From positions 1,426,398 through 1,490,397 of the forward strand of contig NZ_KI912107.1 in assembly GCF_000517085.1 (NCBI RefSeq): a stretch of DNA of 64,000 nucleotides, read 5' to 3'. A program made the position numbers and the translations under genes. Below are positions 7,715-15,919 of the stretch, piece after piece. This DNA comes from Saccharicrinis fermentans DSM 9555 = JCM 21142 (lineage in GTDB: Bacteria; Bacteroidota; Bacteroidia; Bacteroidales; Marinilabiliaceae). Within the stretch, counting starts at the first letter, position 1. Each line of letters begins with the position of its first letter. The notes under the pieces were generated by a model. It ran no database searches. It saw only the letters and a list, made by a program, of their open reading frames with translations, and was not told the origin of the DNA.

Positions 7715-10459
7715 ATGAAAACAATCAGCAAATTGAAAGAGTTGGTAATAATATTGTTACTTCTTTCAGCAACAACACTAAGTGCTTCAGTGAAAAAATG
7801 GGGGGATGGGGTTAATCTGCAACCGTCATACTATAATTCTGGTAATGTTGATATGGCTTGGGAGTTAATGAAGCAATATCCTAAAATTAAGACAGTACGT
7901 ATTGAAATAGAGCCAGATGAAGGTGTTTCTATAGAGACTGCTGGCAGATGGATTGAGGAGGCTAATGCACATGGGTTTAATGTGATTGCAACTTATCATG
8001 ATTGGCAAAATAATGGAAGTGATGATGAGAGTGAATTACTAAAAGCGGCTAATTGGTGGAAGACGAATTATGATAGTCTGGCCAAAAGGGGGAATTTTAC
8101 CATTAATTTAATGAATGAGTGGGGAAGTCATCAGCAGACTCCAGCTTCGTACTCAAAAGCTTATAATAACGCCATTGATGTAGTTAGAGAGAAATATGCT
8201 GGTCCGCTTATCATTGACTTGGCTGGTTGGGCACAAGAAACTACTTTAGCGAGAGAAGTGTCAGATTCTCTTAGAGATAATAATATAATTTACTCAGCCC
8301 ACATTTATCCTGGAGCTTATGTAGGGTATAGTTCTAAAGGTGGCCATACTATGACTATTTCTGATTTAGATACTCTCGAAGCTGCCGGACGACCGGTTAT
8401 TATTGGTGAATTTGGTTCAATTGCCAATGGAAGTGCTGACTGGAGTGCTTTGGTGGATCATGCCAAAAGCAAAGGGTGGACTGTTATAGGATGGGCATGG
8501 AATGGCGATGGGGAAGGAATGAATATGACATCGCCCATGTGGCCGAATACACCTACGCAGACAACTAGTTATTTTGATATTGTTTATGATAAGTTAACGG
8601 AGTCAAATTTAGATACTTTTACCATTGAATGGGGGGATGGGGTTAATCTGCAACCGTCATACTATAATTCTGGTAATGTTGATATGGCTTGGGAGTTAAT
8701 GAAGCAATATCCTAAAATTAAGACAGTACGTATTGAAATAGAGCCAGATGAAGGAGTTTCGATAGAGACTGCTGGCAAATGGATTGAGGAGGCTAATGCA
8801 CATGGGTTTAATGTGATTGCAACTTATCATGATTGGCAAAATAATGGAAGTGATGATGAGAGTGAATTACTAAAAGCTGCTAATTGGTGGAAGACGAATT
8901 ATGATAGTCTGGCTAAAAGGGGGAATTTTACCATTAATTTAATGAACGAGTGGGGCAGTCATCAGCAGACTCCAGCTTCGTACTCAAAAGCTTATAATAA
9001 CGCCATTGATGTAGTTAGAGAGAAATATGCTGGTCCGCTTATCATTGACTTGGCTGGTTGGGCACAAGAAACTACTTTAGCGAGAGAAGTGTCAGATTCT
9101 CTTAGAGATAATAATATAATTTACTCAGCGCACATTTATCCTGGAGCTTATGTAGGGTATAGTTCTAAAGGTGGCCATACCATGACTATTTCTGATTTAG
9201 ATACTCTCGAAGCTGCCGGACGACCGGTTATTATTGGTGAATTTGGTTCAATTGCCAATGGAAGTGCTGACTGGAGTGCTTTGGTGGATCATGCCAAAAG
9301 CAAAGGGTGGACTGTTATAGGATGGGCATGGAATGGCGATGGGGAAGGAATGAATATGACATCGCCCATGTGGCCGAATACACCTATCCAAACTACCAGT
9401 TATTTTGATACTATTTATAATAAGCTTTCGAATGCTGACTTAATTGAAGAAAATGTTTTTCCTATAGCTGAGGCTGGCTTAGATCAGACTATTATGTGTA
9501 GCGATAGCATTGAAGATGTTATAATTACTTTAGACGGTTCAGAAAGTAATGATTCGGATGGTTTTATTCGTTCATATGTCTGGTCCGAAAATGAAAAGAT
9601 CTTAGCGACAGGTGTTAATTCTACTGTTGAGCTAAAAGTAGGGGTACATGAAATAGTGCTTTTAGTTACAGATAATGAAGGTGGTACAGCCAGCGATACA
9701 ATGATAGTTAATATAAAGTTAGCTGATGATTTGACAACTTATTATTACTTAGAAAATAAAGGAAGTAGAAATATGAGACTTAAGGTTCAAAATTCTGTAA
9801 ATGGCTCTGCCTTGCTAATGTGTCCTGAATCAACGGAAGGATGGGAGGCACAATGGGAAAAAGTAACAAGTGGAAATTATTTCTATTTTAAAAACCGCTG
9901 GACGGGTATGTCATTTCAACCGGAATCGGCAGAGGATGGTTCAATTATAATTCAACAAGATAAAATTACAGAAGAGGAATGGGCACAATGGAGTGAAGAT
10001 ATATCTAATGAAGGTTACTTTTATCTTAGGAATAGAAAAACGAATAAGTATATAAGACCTATTAATGGTGAAAATAATTCACCCATAGAATTACGTCCGT
10101 CTAGTTATAAAGGTGATTATACAAAATGGCGTTTTGTTGCAGTAGAAAGCTCTCTTAAGAATGGAATTAAAGATGAAAATATAGAAGAAAATATAAAAGA
10201 TTTATTTGTTATTTATCCTAATCCAGCCATGGACAACTTGAATGTTAAGTTTTCATTAAAGCAAGAGGATCAGGTAACTATCGAAATTTATAATACTTCT
10301 GGACAGAAGTTCATTGTGAAACAATTGGGATGGCTAGATAGAGGAGGATGTAATATCAATTTAAAAGTTGGAAACGCTGTAAATATGTGTCCAGGGATAT
10401 ATTGTGTGATGATTAAAACATCCAAAACAAGAGTTTCAAGATATGTAGTGATAAAATAG
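7715..10459 (+). CDS. Secreted tandem-GH5 beta-mannanase with PKD, ricin-like and T9SS sorting domains
   Basis: A 914-residue secreted enzyme. After a signal peptide (about 1-25) come two GH5_8-like mannanase catalytic domains, residues 29-305 and 306-580, with acid/base Glu135 and Glu412 (N-E-W-G) and nucleophile Glu232 and Glu509 (I-G-E-F-G). A PKD-like beta-sandwich follows at about 590-680, a ricin-type beta-trefoil binding domain with repeated F-K-N-R/L-R-N-R at about 685-825, and a type IX secretion C-terminal sorting domain (Y-P-N-P ... ending V-S-R-Y-V-V-I-K) at about 836-914. The catalytic domains are virtually identical, showing a recent internal duplication. It should cleave beta-mannan outside the cell and supply the lipoprotein mannanase and mannosidase encoded upstream. 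A hairpin follows the stop. Confidence 0.9.
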   Translation: MKTISKLKELVIILLLLSATTLSASVKKWGDGVNLQPSYYNSGNVDMAWELMKQYPKIKTVRIEIEPDEGVSIETAGRWIEEANAHGFNVIATYHDWQNNGSDDESELLKAANWWKTNYDSLAKRGNFTINLMNEWGSHQQTPASYSKAYNNAIDVVREKYAGPLIIDLAGWAQETTLAREVSDSLRDNNIIYSAHIYPGAYVGYSSKGGHTMTISDLDTLEAAGRPVIIGEFGSIANGSADWSALVDHAKSKGWTVIGWAWNGDGEGMNMTSPMWPNTPTQTTSYFDIVYDKLTESNLDTFTIEWGDGVNLQPSYYNSGNVDMAWELMKQYPKIKTVRIEIEPDEGVSIETAGKWIEEANAHGFNVIATYHDWQNNGSDDESELLKAANWWKTNYDSLAKRGNFTINLMNEWGSHQQTPASYSKAYNNAIDVVREKYAGPLIIDLAGWAQETTLAREVSDSLRDNNIIYSAHIYPGAYVGYSSKGGHTMTISDLDTLEAAGRPVIIGEFGSIANGSADWSALVDHAKSKGWTVIGWAWNGDGEGMNMTSPMWPNTPIQTTSYFDTIYNKLSNADLIEENVFPIAEAGLDQTIMCSDSIEDVIITLDGSESNDSDGFIRSYVWSENEKILATGVNSTVELKVGVHEIVLLVTDNEGGTASDTMIVNIKLADDLTTYYYLENKGSRNMRLKVQNSVNGSALLMCPESTEGWEAQWEKVTSGNYFYFKNRWTGMSFQPESAEDGSIIIQQDKITEEEWAQWSEDISNEGYFYLRNRKTNKYIRPINGENNSPIELRPSSYKGDYTKWRFVAVESSLKNGIKDENIEENIKDLFVIYPNPAMDNLNVKFSLKQEDQVTIEIYNTSGQKFIVKQLGWLDRGGCNINLKVGNAVNMCPGIYCVMIKTSKTRVSRYVVIK
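7799..8629 (+). repeat. Catalytic-domain repeat, copy 1 (831-bp unit)
   Basis: First copy of an 831-bp direct repeat inside the mannanase gene. Over the first ~760 bp I count nine base differences from copy 2 by eye; eight are synonymous and one changes Arg78 to Lys355. Similarity fades in the linker after the M-W-P-N-T-P motif. Confidence 0.9.
8630..9460 (+). repeat. Catalytic-domain repeat, copy 2
   Basis: Second copy of the in-frame 831-bp repeat (277 codons offset), directly abutting copy 1. Both copies keep both catalytic glutamates, so both domains look functional. Confidence 0.9.
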
Positions 10460-10490
10460 ATTTACATTATTTTATAATGATTTTTACATG

Positions 10491-10514
10491 GAGGCTGTTA
10501 TTGGTAACAGCCTC
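10491..10514 (+). terminator. Perfect 10-bp hairpin after the mannanase gene
   Basis: GAGGCTGTTA, loop TTGG, TAACAGCCTC: a perfect 10-bp stem 32 bp after the mannanase stop. There is no strong T-tract downstream, so termination may be imperfect, but position and stability fit a terminator. Confidence 0.65.
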
Positions 10515-10617
10515 TATCTGGGAACATACTGCATATATTTATATAAACAAGTAGTAAGTAGGTGCTTGAAATTGTAAGAATTGGTTGAGTTGAATAAAAA
10601 TTGTTTAAAATTATTAG

Positions 10618-11787
10618 ATGCAAAGTAAATTTATTGAGAGTGCAAGTAATACATTGTTATTGTTACTTTTTTTTATGGCGGCTGTATCGTATAATGGAAA
10701 GTTGTTTGGGTACAAGTCACAAGATTTATTATCAGGAAAGAAAGAGTTTGTTGAAATACTTCCTCCAACCCATACTCAATTAGAGCATTTGGGTTTAGAA
10801 AATATGCAATTAGAAGAAGATTCTAAAGGTATTTGGAGGATAAAAAATTCTTCTGAAAACGAAAGAGTGGTCAATACGCTGGCATTTAGTAAAGGCATTT
10901 ATGGTTTTGGTGGTCCGATACCCATGTATTTATATCTGGATAAAAGCAACACAATAAAACAAATAGTACTTGGCGAAAATAGTGAAACTCCGGATTTTTT
11001 GGCATCTGTACTTCAAGATGGAATAGTGTCTCAATGGTTAGGTAAGAATACTGAAAAAATGTCGAATATTATGCCGGATGCTTTATCTGGAGCAACCATG
11101 ACGTCAAATGCTATTAATTTTTCAATTCAAAAAACACTGGATGTTGTTGATAACAAAAGTAGCAGTCGATATTGGTGGACAGTGTTGGATATTAAAACAA
11201 TAATAGCGCTTTTGGTTATCTTTTTGGGATTAATTATTTCATCAATTAAATCAAAGAAAAAGAAACATTTAAGAACCGCTATGTTAGTCTTAAATACAGG
11301 TGTTCTGGGTATTTGGTGTGGTAAATTTATCTCCTTGAATATATTGTTAGGATGGGTTGCAAATGGTATGAACCTTCTAACAAGCGGAGTTGTTTTCTTG
11401 ATGCTTTTGCTTTCTGTGTTGATGCCCCTGTTTTTTAAAAATAAGAAATCATATTATTGTAATTGGATTTGTCCTTTTGGTTCAGCTCAAGAGTTGGCAG
11501 GACGATTAAGTAAAAAGAAAATAAAAATCGGTGCCAAATTTATGCAAATATTAAAACACACGCGTGAAGTTATTACATTGTGTGTTTTTGTTGGAATGTG
11601 GTTAGGGATGGCTTCTGATATTGCCAATTACGAACCTTTTTCAGCTTTCATATTTCAACATGCATCGGTAGCTGTATTGCTGATTGCAGGACTTGGAATG
11701 TTAACTGCGGTATTTATATCGCGGCCATGGTGCCGTTTTGTATGTCCTACAGGGCAAGTGTTAAGTTGGATGAATAAAATGAATTAA
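10618..11787 (+). CDS. NosR/NapH-like membrane protein with FMN-binding domain and polyferredoxin motifs
   Basis: A 389-residue membrane electron-transfer protein. One N-terminal membrane segment (about 12-26) is followed by a periplasmic FMN-binding domain with S-G-A-T (Ser157-Thr160), the motif where flavin transferase ApbE links FMN to Thr. About five membrane segments follow, with two C-x-x-x-C-P motifs (Cys281/Cys285 and Cys372/Cys376) that hold Fe-S centres in NosR/NapH proteins. It should pass electrons between a quinone or cytoplasmic donor and the periplasm through flavin. The next gene, a nitroreductase, begins 4 bp later, so the pair is probably one operon. The electron acceptor is unknown. 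Family confidence is high, function uncertain. Confidence 0.8.
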   Translation: MQSKFIESASNTLLLLLFFMAAVSYNGKLFGYKSQDLLSGKKEFVEILPPTHTQLEHLGLENMQLEEDSKGIWRIKNSSENERVVNTLAFSKGIYGFGGPIPMYLYLDKSNTIKQIVLGENSETPDFLASVLQDGIVSQWLGKNTEKMSNIMPDALSGATMTSNAINFSIQKTLDVVDNKSSSRYWWTVLDIKTIIALLVIFLGLIISSIKSKKKKHLRTAMLVLNTGVLGIWCGKFISLNILLGWVANGMNLLTSGVVFLMLLLSVLMPLFFKNKKSYYCNWICPFGSAQELAGRLSKKKIKIGAKFMQILKHTREVITLCVFVGMWLGMASDIANYEPFSAFIFQHASVAVLLIAGLGMLTAVFISRPWCRFVCPTGQVLSWMNKMN

Positions 11788-11791
11788 AATT

Positions 11792-12412
11792 ATGAATATA
11801 CTGAAGATTACAAATATTGTTCTGGCATTATGTGTCTTATTGTTAATAATAAAAATTAATTTTTCAGAAGAAAAAAACATGAAGGATCTTGGTAGTAACA
11901 CCTTAGAAATTATTCATAAACGAAAAAGTGTGCGTAATTATACGGATAAAGAAGTAAGCAAAACGCAACTAGAAACTCTTGTTAAAGCTGGAATGGCTGC
12001 CCCTACTGCCGTAAATAAACAGCCTTGGGCTTTTATTGTAGTTAATGATAGAGCTGCTTTGGATGAACTGGGCGATCATTTGCCATATGCTAAGATGGCG
12101 AAAAAAGCCAGTGCTGCTATTGTGGTTTGTGGTGATTTAACAAAGGCTTTGGAAGGATGGGAGCAGGAATTTTGGATTCAGGATTGTTCAGCTGCTAGTC
12201 AAAATATCCTATTAGCAGCTGAGGCCTTGGGATTAGGTGCGGTTTGGACAGCTGCCTATCCGGCAAAGGATCGAATGGCCACTGTACGTAGGGTACTAGG
12301 GCTTCCTAAGCATATTATACCCTTAAATGTTATTCCGATAGGATACCCAAAGGGCATAGAAAAACCTAAGGATAAATGGAGACCTGAAAATTTGCATTGG
12401 GGTAAATGGTAA
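11792..12412 (+). CDS. Nitroreductase-family flavoprotein with N-terminal membrane segment
   Basis: A 206-residue FMN-dependent nitroreductase fold: R-K-S-V-R-N-Y-T (FMN phosphate contact), A-P-T-A-V-N-K-Q-P-W, and A-A-E-A-L-G-L-G-A-V-W near the C-terminus. Unusually, residues 7-23 form a hydrophobic segment, so the product is membrane-anchored or exported if translation starts at 11792. An internal ATG at 11879 would give a normal 177-residue cytosolic enzyme. It is coupled by 4 bp to the FMN/Fe-S membrane protein, which could be its electron donor. A fragment of a royal-jelly-type gene follows about 20 bp after the stop. The substrate cannot be told from sequence. Confidence 0.82.
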   Translation: MNILKITNIVLALCVLLLIIKINFSEEKNMKDLGSNTLEIIHKRKSVRNYTDKEVSKTQLETLVKAGMAAPTAVNKQPWAFIVVNDRAALDELGDHLPYAKMAKKASAAIVVCGDLTKALEGWEQEFWIQDCSAASQNILLAAEALGLGAVWTAAYPAKDRMATVRRVLGLPKHIIPLNVIPIGYPKGIEKPKDKWRPENLHWGKW

Positions 12413-12432
12413 AAAAAGATTTAAAAAATGAA

Positions 12433-12555
12433 ATGATTCATTGGGCAGATTCATTCGCAATAGGGTACGAAGGGAATGTTTATTTTACAACATCTCAAAT
12501 ACACCTACCCGAGGATAGAAGGGGGAAGTATCAAATTATTAAGTTGATTAGATAA
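12433..12555 (+). pseudogene. C-terminal fragment of a major royal jelly/Yellow-type protein
   Basis: The frame encodes W-A-D-S-F-A-I, then Y-F-T-T-S-Q-I-H and a short tail before TAA. This matches the C-terminus of the intact royal-jelly-type protein at 30799-31830 (W-A-D-S-F-S-I ... Y-Y-T-N-S-R-I-N) and the family in general. Everything upstream of this C-terminal piece is missing, because the nitroreductase stop is only 20 bp before it. It is a gene remnant. Confidence 0.6.
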
Positions 12556-13134
12556 TACCTTCGTGTTTTATAATAGTCGTTAAAAATGAATAAGCTATAT
12601 ATATTGCTGTATTATAGATACTGGCCAGTTGTATAAGGATACGGATATCAATTCGTATTCTTTTTTAATAGCAATTATACGGATGGTTATATTGGGTATG
12701 TCAAAGGGCAGGATAGTGGACAAGTAAGAGGAGTGTTGCTGGTATGTTAAAGCTTAACAGCACAACAAAAATTACCACATGCACATTTTGTTTGGTATAC
12801 TATGGTAGTTAATCAATTGGAGGTTATAGATTTAGGGAAAGATATAGGAACTAATTCTTATATTATGTAAGTTATGTTTAAAGAATATTACTATTATTAA
12901 GTCCGTATTTAGTAAATACACAGACCGAAATATTTTTTTTCATGCTTCATAGACAAGGCTTTCGATATTTTTGAAACCAAGGAGTTTGCAGATTGTAAAT
13001 GACTGTTTCAAAAATGAGAATAGCGCAGTATTTGGAGTTTTCTTGCAAAGACTATATAGACGATAACAAGTTGATGCGTGTTCCTTGTGTTATTTTGTGC
13101 CCTGATAAAAGGTTTCATATGATTCGGATAAAGA
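12556..13134. other. Degenerate intergenic stretch before IS66 copy 1
   Basis: 579 bp with short, stop-interrupted reading frames (for example N-Y-T-D-G-Y-I-G-Y-V near 12675). It looks like decayed coding sequence, but I cannot assign a family. No RNA gene or clean promoter is seen. Confidence 0.45.
13127..13134. repeat. Target site duplication of IS66 copy 1, left
   Basis: GATAAAGA directly precedes the left terminal repeat and is repeated exactly at 15778-15785. An 8-bp duplication is the rule for IS66-family insertion. Confidence 0.9.
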
Positions 13135-13198
13135 GTAAGTCTTCGGTCTTTCACATATTGCGACCTTCATACTAGCGCTGTTTCTTTGATGGCAAAAA

Positions 13199-13549
13199 AT
13201 GAGAATGACATTAACAACATTTAAGCGTTTGTATAAGGATTACCAGGAATCAGATTTGAACATAAAAGATTTCTGTACCAACCAAGATTTGGCTCCTTCC
13301 ACTTTTTATTACTGGCGAAACAAATTGGAAGAGGCACTAGCACATGAGCCAGATAGCTTTGTTCCACTAGAATTTGACAGTAATCCGTTAGCGACGAACA
13401 ACCAATCGAGTCCATCTATCATCAAGAGTAAGCCTACTTTAAATAATGATGCTCCCATTGAATTCCTATTTCCCAATGGCACCAAGATGCTACTAAGAGA
13501 TAATATAAACACGCAAGTATTAAAAACAATTGTTCACTTATTTGATTAA
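13199..13549 (+). CDS. tnpA: IS66 accessory protein TnpA
   Basis: A 116-residue protein with an N-terminal helix-turn-helix typical of the first IS66 ORF (T-F-K-R-L-Y-K-D-Y ... S-T-F-Y-Y-W-R-N-K-L). It is required together with TnpB and TnpC for transposition in IS66 elements. It ends 5 bp before tnpB. It differs from the copy at 34079-34429 by Leu for Val in the I-E-F-x-F-P-N-G motif. Confidence 0.85.
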   Translation: MRMTLTTFKRLYKDYQESDLNIKDFCTNQDLAPSTFYYWRNKLEEALAHEPDSFVPLEFDSNPLATNNQSSPSIIKSKPTLNNDAPIEFLFPNGTKMLLRDNINTQVLKTIVHLFD

Positions 13550-13554
13550 GTCTG

Positions 13555-13890
13555 ATGTTTCATTTACACGATAAACTTAAATACTTTCTATATCCGGCAC
13601 CAGTGGATATGCGTAAAAGCTTTTACACACTCAGCGGCATTGTAAGCTCCTTGATGAAGCGTAATGTTCAGGACGGTGAAGTTTTTATATTTGTCAACCG
13701 TAGGCTGACCACCATGAAAATACTTCATCTAGAACACGGCGGGTTGGTAATTTACCATAAGAAGCTCGATAGTGGTGTTTTCAAACTTCCTGCATTTGAT
13801 GAAAGCCTCACATCTCACATTATAAGTTGGCACGATTTAATGTTGATTGTAAAGAATGTGAAGCCTAAAAAAAGGCTCTTAAAGAGGTGA
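13555..13890 (+). CDS. tnpB: IS66 Orf2-like accessory protein TnpB
   Basis: A 111-residue IS66 Orf2 protein with the family hallmark Y-P-A-P-V-D-M-R-K-S-F-Y-T-L near its N-terminus and V-F-I-F-V-N-R-R in the middle. It is identical in sequence to the product of the second copy. It lies between tnpA and tnpC and is presumably co-transcribed with them. Confidence 0.9.
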   Translation: MFHLHDKLKYFLYPAPVDMRKSFYTLSGIVSSLMKRNVQDGEVFIFVNRRLTTMKILHLEHGGLVIYHKKLDSGVFKLPAFDESLTSHIISWHDLMLIVKNVKPKKRLLKR

Positions 13891-13984
13891 CAAAAAGAAG
13901 CAATTTTTTAGGATTTTTAGATTGATAAAATTGGCTATAAGCCTTGATTTTACTATCTTTAAGCTCGTAATCAAGCAGTGATAA

Positions 13985-15664
13985 ATGAGCGATTTTTCAA
14001 GCAATAAAGATGTGTTAATACAGGAGCTTCTCCAGGAACGTGACGAGATGTTTCAGGAGCTTTCCCGCTTGCGAAAAAATGACAATAGGGTTCTGGACAC
14101 TTTGGAAGCTAAAAACAAAAAATTAGAGGCTATAGTCGCTAAAAAAGAGCAGCAAATTAAAAAGCTGATCGACCAGCTTGCTTGGTTTCGCCATAAGTTT
14201 TTTGGCAATTCTAGTGAAAAGCATATTGCCGAAGATCCCGATCAACGAAAGACCGATTGGGACGGACTGGAGGTCGTTGCAGAAGAGAAAGCTATCATTG
14301 AAAACGCAGAAAAAGAGCTTATCGAATATGAGCGCCGCAAGCCTGTAAAAAACAAGCAGAGGCCAGTTCGTCAACCACTTCCTGACCACCTTAGACGAGA
14401 GGTAGAAGTTATTGAACCGGAAGGTAAACAAGATAACTGGGTGCGTATTGGCGAAGAAGTAACAGAAATACTCGAACACAAGCCCGGAGAGGTATATGTA
14501 CGTCGTATAGAACGTCCTAAATATGCAGTAAAGCAAGAATCAGTATCACCGGATATTGCTACAGATCAAAACACCGAAGAAGCATCAGCTATCCGTATTG
14601 GTTCAATGCCATTATTGCCTTTGCCACGCAGCAATGCAGGGCCTTCTTTATTGAGCGAGCTGATGATGAATAAATATTATTTCCACCAGCCTTTTAATCG
14701 CCAAATGGCCATGTTCAAAATGATTGGTATAAAATTACCTGCATCCACCATTAATGGTTGGTTTCAAGGAAGCTGTGATTTACTAAGAGCTCTTTATGCA
14801 CGTTTAAAAGAAATCGTTCTAAAATCTGATTATATTCAGGTTGACGAAAGTACCATTCCTGTTATTAGCAACGAAAAGCACAAAGCACAAAAGGCTTATC
14901 TGTGGATGGTTCGATCAGTAATGAATAACTTGGTTTTCTTTCACTACGACAAAGGCTCCCGAGCACAAAAAGTGATACTTCCTTTATTAAAGGATTTTCA
15001 GGGAGCTCTTCAAACCGATGGATATCAGGCATATTCAATCTATGAGCAAAAGAAAGGTGTTTTGCTTCTGGGTTGTTGGGCTCATGCGCGCAGGAAATTC
15101 TCCGAAAGTCTAAAAGAAGACAAAACGGGGGCTGAATACGCATTGACACAAATTGCTAAAATCTATCAAGTTGAGCAAATGGCCACCGATCAGAACATGA
15201 ATTACAAGCAAAGAGCTGAACTACGAAAGCGCTTGGCTTATCCAATCATGCGTGCTTTTGAAAAATGGATCGAAGGCTATTACCCCAAAGCGCTACAAGG
15301 AGGAAAGATGAGTAAGGCGCTGGCTTATACATACAATCTTTTCTTACGTCTGTCTCGCTATCATCTTGATGGCCGATATCTGCCTGACAACAACGGAGCT
15401 GAAAATGCAATTAGGCCGGTAGCTGTTGGAAGAAAAGGCTATCTGTTTTGTGGCAACCATGATGCCGCAGAAAATGCAGCAATTATGTACTCACTACTGG
15501 GATGCTGCAAAGCCAGTGATGTAAATCCTCGCGAATGGCTTACAGATGTATTTTCTAAGATTGCGTTATACAACAGCAATTATGATTTAGACTTGGCTGA
15601 TCTTTTGCCGCACAATTGGAAAAAGTCTAATAGTTGTCAGAATATTCCAAAAAACACCCACTAA
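13985..15664 (+). CDS. tnpC: IS66 transposase TnpC (DDE)
   Basis: The 559-residue transposase of IS66. An N-terminal coiled coil (about 5-60) is followed by the IS66 signature region with a proline/basic linker, then the DDE catalytic domain: Y-I-Q-V-D-E-S-T, Q-T-D-G-Y-Q-A-Y and N-N-G-A-E-N-A-I-R-P carry the acidic residues. The length is slightly above the usual ~520. Compared with the copy at 31955-33643 it differs at only two internal residues, but it ends at N-T-H because of a TAA where the other copy reads on for three residues. Confidence 0.92.
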   Translation: MSDFSSNKDVLIQELLQERDEMFQELSRLRKNDNRVLDTLEAKNKKLEAIVAKKEQQIKKLIDQLAWFRHKFFGNSSEKHIAEDPDQRKTDWDGLEVVAEEKAIIENAEKELIEYERRKPVKNKQRPVRQPLPDHLRREVEVIEPEGKQDNWVRIGEEVTEILEHKPGEVYVRRIERPKYAVKQESVSPDIATDQNTEEASAIRIGSMPLLPLPRSNAGPSLLSELMMNKYYFHQPFNRQMAMFKMIGIKLPASTINGWFQGSCDLLRALYARLKEIVLKSDYIQVDESTIPVISNEKHKAQKAYLWMVRSVMNNLVFFHYDKGSRAQKVILPLLKDFQGALQTDGYQAYSIYEQKKGVLLLGCWAHARRKFSESLKEDKTGAEYALTQIAKIYQVEQMATDQNMNYKQRAELRKRLAYPIMRAFEKWIEGYYPKALQGGKMSKALAYTYNLFLRLSRYHLDGRYLPDNNGAENAIRPVAVGRKGYLFCGNHDAAENAAIMYSLLGCCKASDVNPREWLTDVFSKIALYNSNYDLDLADLLPHNWKKSNSCQNIPKNTH

Positions 15665-15711
15665 TTTCGATTAATTCCAAAAGATTCCAGTAAAACTTAG
15701 AGATTTCCAAC

Positions 15712-15746
15712 GCTCCAATCGACATCCGGATTGGAGCATTTTTTTA
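15712..15746 (+). terminator. IS66 right-end hairpin terminator
   Basis: GCTCCAAT and ATTGGAGC form an 8-bp stem around a 10-base loop, followed by ATTTTTTT. It lies inside the element just after tnpC and should terminate its transcript. The second IS66 copy keeps the hairpin despite sequence changes. Confidence 0.7.
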
Positions 15747-15777
15747 CTTTGCAATATGTAGCAGACCGCATATTTAC

Positions 15778-15785
15778 GATAAAGA
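15778..15785. repeat. Target site duplication of IS66 copy 1, right
   Basis: GATAAAGA, an exact match to 13127-13134 on the left side of the element. Confidence 0.9.
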
Positions 15786-15813
15786 GTGGAAAAAGTAACC
15801 CATTTAATTTAAT

Positions 15814-15850
15814 AAAAAGTGCATCGCCCAATGAACTGAATGGGCGGTGC
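15814..15850 (-). terminator. Rho-independent terminator of the glycyl-radical operon
   Basis: GCATCGCCCA and TGGGCGGTGC pair over ten positions (one G-U) around a ten-base loop. On the minus strand the stem is followed by a run of five T. It lies about 70 bp past the stop of the sugar symporter gene and closes the operon. Confidence 0.85.
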
Positions 15851-15919
15851 TGCAAAAACTTTATATCAATAGCTGTTTTTATAATTTTAAAGATATATCT
15901 AATTATATTATCATTGGTG

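Larger units (their letters stand above)
13135..15777 (+). mobile_element. IS66-family insertion sequence, copy 1 (complete, 2643 bp)
   Basis: A complete element with terminal inverted repeats. Reading inward from each end: GTAA, five variable bases, CGGTCT, three variable bases, then ACATATTGC. The left end starts at 13135 and the right end is its complement ending at 15777. Three genes, tnpA, tnpB and tnpC, lie in the order usual for IS66. A perfect GATAAAGA duplication flanks it, so it inserted here by ordinary transposition and has not recombined since. A second copy of identical length lies inverted at 31851-34493. Confidence 0.93.

Noticed and set aside
14123-15149. Antisense open frames inside the IS66 transposase genes
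   Set aside because: They mirror tnpC on the opposite strand, have no family and appear identically in both copies only because the element is duplicated.
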